This document shows, piece by piece, positions 42,295 to 45,594 of a stretch of DNA of 45,594 bases. Made by a program: the position numbers and the translations under genes. Location of the stretch: the NCBI GenBank assembly GCA_030537895.1, contig JAUNVA010000003.1, positions 1 to 45,594 of the forward strand, in the 5' to 3' direction. The notes under the pieces are model-generated. The model saw only the letters and a list, made by a program, of their open reading frames with translations. It searched no databases and was not told where the DNA came from. Position 1 is the stretch's first letter; the number at the start of each line of letters is the position of its first letter. The DNA is from Bowdeniella nasicola (GTDB lineage Bacteria; Actinomycetota; Actinomycetes; Actinomycetales; Actinomycetaceae).

Positions 42295-42696
42295 TTACTG
42301 GGGAGTGCTGCCGCCACGCGGCTCCTCGGTCAGCGGGCCTGCGTCGCCCTCCTGACCTGGGTTCGGCGCTCCGTGCGTGGGCGTGGCTGCCGCACCGGGC
42401 TGGGAGCCGGGATAGGCCTGAGGGGCGTCAGTGGGCGGAACTCCCGGATGGGGAGGCGCGGCCGGTCGGGTGCCCGGGTAGGGTTCCGGCTCGACTCGCA
42501 CACCCCCGGTCGCCTGGTAGTGATCCGCAGGGCGCGGCTGATCGTCATCATCGCGCAGCTCCTTCACTTCCTTTTTGAAGACCTTCAAGGACTTGCCGAT
42601 ATTGGAAGCGATGGAGGGCAGCTTGGAGGCACCGAAGATCACAATGATCACCACGACGATGATCAGGATCTCAAATGGGCGGATGTTTGACGGCAT
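42295..42696 (-). CDS. tatA: Sec-independent translocase subunit TatA
   Basis: A 133-residue pore subunit. One membrane segment (about residues 9-22, EILIIVVVIIVIFGASKLP), then the amphipathic helix IGKSLKVFKKEVKEL. AGGAG lies 5 nt before ATG 42696. The C-terminal 75 residues are a Pro/Gly/Ala-rich tail, longer than in typical TatA of about 90 residues, and look disordered. Together with TatC it should export folded proteins such as the product at 12429. Confidence 0.93.
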   Translation of the reverse strand: MPSNIRPFEILIIVVVIIVIFGASKLPSIASNIGKSLKVFKKEVKELRDDDDQPRPADHYQATGGVRVEPEPYPGTRPAAPPHPGVPPTDAPQAYPGSQPGAAATPTHGAPNPGQEGDAGPLTEEPRGGSTPQ

Positions 42697-42736
42697 GTCA
42701 TCTCCTTGACGGCAGCAAAACGCGTGTAGGTTCAGC

Positions 42737-43696
42737 CTATCCCAGAGCGCCCCCGCCGCCCGCGCTGGCGCGCACCTCGGCAAGGCGGCGCAGGGCCTCT
42801 CCGGCACGGTCGGCCACTAATTCGGCAGCGTCCGCGGGCGCGATCTCGTGCACGCGGTCGGCCACGGCCAGCACAGTGCGCACCAGGCGCTCCGTGGAAA
42901 AGAAGGTGACCCGGAATCGGATTGAGGCGTCGGGTGCCTCCTGAATGGTGCGCGCACCAAGGCGCTCGGCGAGCCATCGCACACTGGCATCACAGCGCAG
43001 CTCGACCTCGATTCCTGGCCCGGAATCCCGCCGGGCACGCACTGCGCTCTGGGGGGCGCGCCAGGGCTCGGCACTGGGGGCAAGCGCTTCAATACGCTCG
43101 ACCGTAAAGGTCCGAAGTGCCTCGGAGGTGTGGCAGAACGCCAGCAAGAACCAGCCAGCGGGGCGGGCCTCGAGTCCGATGGGGTCGATCGTACGCACCG
43201 AACGACGATCCTCGGCCGAAACATAGGTCATCGTGAGGCTACGCCGGGCGCGGATAGCCTCGCGCAAATCGTCAAGATGTGCGACCGGTTCCCCTCCCCC
43301 GGTCGAGGCGACGGGTAGGAGATCAGCGACGGTTCGCCGCAGGTCGGACAATTCCTGAGCCAAGGCCGGATCGGTGACCTCACCAGCGAGCGCTTCGAGC
43401 GCGAGGGTGAGTGAAATCACTTCGCGTGGCGTGAGGCGCAGGGGCCTCTCGAGGCCGAGCCCTTCGCGCAGGGAGACCGCCGTCTCATCGTCATTCAGGT
43501 CGAAATCGATCAGATCCTCGGGGCTCTCCCCCGGCAGCCCGGAGACCCACAGGGTGTCAAGATCCTTGCGCACACGCGCCCGAGAGACATCGAAGCGTTC
43601 GGAGAGTTCCGTGATCGTCGCACCACCCGAATGGGCGAGGTAGGCAAGAATCGCGAGGAGCCGCGCGTAGCGTTCGCGGGAGCTTTCAGGAGCCAT
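42737..43696 (-). CDS. pafC: WYL-domain transcriptional regulator PafC
   Basis: A 319-residue regulator: N-terminal winged helix (YARLLAILAYLAHSGGATITE..., with LSERFDVSRARVRKDL), the WYL domain (LTMTYVSAEDRRSVRTIDPIG, with GWFLLAFC) and the C-terminal WCX part. ATG 43696 overlaps the pafB end by 11 nt. PafB and PafC act together as the main LexA-independent DNA-damage activator in actinobacteria. Confidence 0.88.
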   Translation of the reverse strand: MAPESSRERYARLLAILAYLAHSGGATITELSERFDVSRARVRKDLDTLWVSGLPGESPEDLIDFDLNDDETAVSLREGLGLERPLRLTPREVISLTLALEALAGEVTDPALAQELSDLRRTVADLLPVASTGGGEPVAHLDDLREAIRARRSLTMTYVSAEDRRSVRTIDPIGLEARPAGWFLLAFCHTSEALRTFTVERIEALAPSAEPWRAPQSAVRARRDSGPGIEVELRCDASVRWLAERLGARTIQEAPDASIRFRVTFFSTERLVRTVLAVADRVHEIAPADAAELVADRAGEALRRLAEVRASAGGGGALG

Positions 43697-44642
43697 AACG
43701 CTGTGCCCCCTGCCATACGCGCTCGACCGCCTGCACGAGTTCGCGCGGTGCAAGCGGGATCACGTCTCCGCCGTGCGAGGCAATCTGTTCGATGGCCCGC
43801 TCAAGGCTCTCGCAACGCAGCTCGGCAACGTCGTCGTCACCCAGCCGACCGACGACGCGGGCGCGGCGGCGCAGCAGATAGGCCGTACCGGGGGCGATCG
43901 CTACACGCGCTGCGAAGGTCCCTCCCGGCGCCTCGAATGCTGGCTCACAGTCGGCCTCAGGAGGGCGCTCAAAGGGGGCTGCACCCGCATCGGGGCGAAT
44001 CTCGCCTTCGATGCGCGAGAGCCGGAAAGTCCGCCGCTGTTCGCGTTCACGATCCCAACCCGTGACGTACCAGGCGCCGTCGTGGCGCAGCAGACGCCAT
44101 GGGTTGAGGTGCCGTTCCGAGCGTTCCCCACGCGCAGACCAGTAGCGGAAGGACACCGGCTGGCGCTCGTCGATCGCGTAGGCGAGATCATCGAAGGAGG
44201 CCTCCGGGTCCGCCGTATCGATGGAGGTGGTGAGCTCGACGTCGGCTTCGGCACCGTTCGGCTCTAAGCGGGTGGACAGTTTCGTCAACGCCTGGAAGGG
44301 GAGCCGACGTGAACTGGGGGTAACGGCGCGCAGTGCAAGCCGCATGAGCGCCAGCTGGATGGGGCTTGGGCGAATCTCCGGCATGGACCACGACGATTCA
44401 TCAATCCAGTAGAAAACATCGCCCGTGCGTGCGGCCTGGACGTGCATCTGCAGCGGCACGCCCGCCTCCCTCAGAATCTGCTTATCGCGTTCGAACTGGC
44501 GGGCGGCGCTCTCGTCTGTGCAATCCCCTCCGTATCCGCTCACGCGCTCCAAAATCTCGTCGCGCCGCATGCGGCGGTTCACGAGGGCCGCCGTGAGCGA
44601 GACGAGTCGTTCGGCCGCGGAGATAGAGACGGGCTGAGCCAC
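43686..44642 (-). CDS. pafB: WYL-domain transcriptional regulator PafB
   Basis: A 318-residue regulator with an N-terminal winged helix (SISAAERLVSLTAALVNRRM), the WYL core (PVSFRYWSARGERSERHLNPW, with GAWYVTGWDRERE) and a WCX end. The GTG at 44642 has a TACCGT box 6 nt upstream and no ribosome site. It heads a pafB-pafC-tatA-tatC-dagK-helY run on the minus strand. No pup or proteasome genes are in the window. Confidence 0.88.
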   Translation of the reverse strand: MAQPVSISAAERLVSLTAALVNRRMRRDEILERVSGYGGDCTDESAARQFERDKQILREAGVPLQMHVQAARTGDVFYWIDESSWSMPEIRPSPIQLALMRLALRAVTPSSRRLPFQALTKLSTRLEPNGAEADVELTTSIDTADPEASFDDLAYAIDERQPVSFRYWSARGERSERHLNPWRLLRHDGAWYVTGWDREREQRRTFRLSRIEGEIRPDAGAAPFERPPEADCEPAFEAPGGTFAARVAIAPGTAYLLRRRARVVGRLGDDDVAELRCESLERAIEQIASHGGDVIPLAPRELVQAVERVWQGAQRYGS

Positions 44643-44648
44643 GGCTCA

Positions 44649-44665
44649 ACGGTAGCAACTACTGT
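44649..44665. promoter_or_regulatory. Paired divergent leaderless-type -10 boxes of pafB and the DUF3866 gene
   Basis: On the minus strand TACCGT (44654-44649) lies 6 nt before the pafB GTG. On the plus strand TACTGT (44660-44665) lies 6 nt before the DUF3866 ATG. The two starts are only 29 bp apart, so the -35 regions must overlap the opposite gene. Confidence 0.6.
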
Positions 44666-44671
44666 GGCCCT

Positions 44672-45594
44672 ATGAGGCTTTGGCGCACAGGAACAATCAC
44701 GGCACGCACACGCACGTTCAGCGGCTGCGACCGCTTCGAGGTCCATACCGAAGACGGCCCCGTGCGGGCCGTCGCCTATCACGCGATCGTGGGCCACCTG
44801 CGAGTTGGGGAGCGGGTCATCATGAACTGCGCGGCCCTCGCCCGCGGCCTAGGCACCGGAGGCGTCGCCTTCGTGATCGCGCCCGCCGACCGCCTGCCGG
44901 ACGATGACCGCGAATCCTTCGGACATATCGTCAAGGGCCGCTACCTGCCCACCCAGGTCATGGTCGGGGCCGTGGACGAACAGGACAGCCCCCATCACGA
45001 AGTATTTTGCGATCCCGCCCCCCTCACGGGTGTCCCCGTCGTCGTCGCCGATCTGCACTCCGCGGTACCCGCGGTCCTCGCCGGCCTGCGGCTGGACCGG
45101 CCCCAGGCCCGGGCCGCCTACGTCATGTCGGATGGGGCGGCCCTGCCGGCCGCCTTCTCCGTCTCTGCGGCGCTCATGCGCGAAGCAGGTCTCCTTGAGG
45201 GAATCGTTACCTGCGGGCAGAGCTTCGGCGGTGACCTCGAGGCGACGTCCGTGGCAAACGGGATTATCGCGGCCCACCGCGTCCTGAATGCCGATGTCGT
45301 CGTGATCGCCCAGGGGCCAGGCAATGTCGGCACGGGAACGACGTACGGGTTTTCGGGCCTCGATACGGCGTGGCACCTGGCCCAGGCCCGCATGGTCGGA
45401 GCGGTGCCGATCGCCGTCGCGCGCGCATCGGGCGCCGATCCGCGAGCGCGACACCGTGGCCTGTCCCACCACAGCACCACGGTCCTCGACGACGCCCTCA
45501 CCTTTCCGGTGCATCTGCCCGTGCCGGCCGCTACGGAGGGAACGCCCGTGAACTCCGCACATGAGGCCCTCCGGACAGCGGCGAGCGCCCGCGG
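44672..45594 (+). CDS. DUF3866 family protein (3' truncated by window)
   Basis: The frame is open from ATG to the window edge, 307 codons. It has MRLWRTGTITARTRTFSGCDR, seen as RTGTITARTRTF, a GVAFVIA segment, and repeated Gly-rich loops (VSDGAALPAAFS type, VIAQGPGNVGTGTTYGF) that resemble nucleotide- or phosphate-binding turns. DUF3866 proteins are restricted mainly to actinobacteria and their relatives, and function is not known. Neighbourhood next to pafB is common. Confidence 0.75.
   Translation, partial: MRLWRTGTITARTRTFSGCDRFEVHTEDGPVRAVAYHAIVGHLRVGERVIMNCAALARGLGTGGVAFVIAPADRLPDDDRESFGHIVKGRYLPTQVMVGAVDEQDSPHHEVFCDPAPLTGVPVVVADLHSAVPAVLAGLRLDRPQARAAYVMSDGAALPAAFSVSAALMREAGLLEGIVTCGQSFGGDLEATSVANGIIAAHRVLNADVVVIAQGPGNVGTGTTYGFSGLDTAWHLAQARMVGAVPIAVARASGADPRARHRGLSHHSTTVLDDALTFPVHLPVPAATEGTPVNSAHEALRTAASAR

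Noticed and set aside
42737..44642. Pup/proteasome link of the paf genes
   Set aside because: The name recalls the proteasome accessory locus, but the genes are DNA-damage regulators and no pup, mpa or prc gene is present here.

Overview
The window reads as a chromosomal segment of a high-GC Gram-positive actinobacterium, most likely from the Actinomycetaceae or a near relative (inference). Actinobacterial markers are rbpA, the pafB-pafC regulator pair, tatA-tatC next to pafC, an lnt-ppm1 pair that overlaps, the DUF881-sbp-DUF881-garA-ftsR block, a Ski2-type helY helicase and an LPXTG surface protein. Many starts are GTG, and several genes lack a ribosome site but carry a TANNNT box 6-7 nt before the start codon, which suggests leaderless transcripts.

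Layout. 1-3001: the tail of a sortase-anchored wall protein converges on a membrane-fused copper nitrite reductase (nirK), with a strong shared terminator between them. 3271-5809: an alpha/beta hydrolase, then a decayed sugar-kinase/MFS-transporter locus. 6061-12258: one giant gene for a DUF4011/transglutaminase-like/SF1 helicase/restriction-nuclease-fold protein of the Hhe anti-phage type. 12259-19441: an AT-rich repeat-bearing leader and a small Tat-exported protein, an alanine/glycine:cation symporter, a CPA2 cation/proton antiporter, aminopeptidase N and a TetR regulator. 19547-24199: the conserved cell-envelope/division/metabolism block (DUF881, sbp, DUF881, garA, ftsR, a ResR-like MerR regulator). 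It ends with a small protein that looks like a degenerate carbamoyltransferase. 24227-30387: a YhgE/Pip protein and an MmpL/RND protein, translationally coupled, and a divergent TetR gene with a perfect 16-bp operator between them. The MmpL C-terminus looks like a dead ABC ATPase domain. 30374-34746: a small Hsp70, a YkvI-type membrane protein and a frameshifted nitronate monooxygenase. 34874-45594: the conserved rbpA / ppm1-lnt / helY-dagK-tatC-tatA / pafC-pafB / DUF3866 region.

How the genes fit together. The right-hand block combines transcription (RbpA, behind a promoter matching the SigR/SigH consensus), lipoprotein acylation and polyprenol-mannose supply (Lnt, Ppm1), folded-protein export (TatA, TatC) and the DNA-damage regulator PafBC. 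The garA-ftsR-resR block joins central-carbon control to division control. The YhgE-MmpL-TetR unit is a self-contained export system that probably responds to a ligand. Two loci (PfkB/MFS and nitronate monooxygenase) carry frameshifts or deletions and look like ongoing gene loss.

All family calls come from reading motifs and gene order by eye; no database search was run. The strongest candidates for something new are the carbamoyltransferase-like orphan at 23543, the MmpL/degenerate-NBD fusion at 27067, and the Hhe-type protein at 6061 with its unusual nuclease motif.
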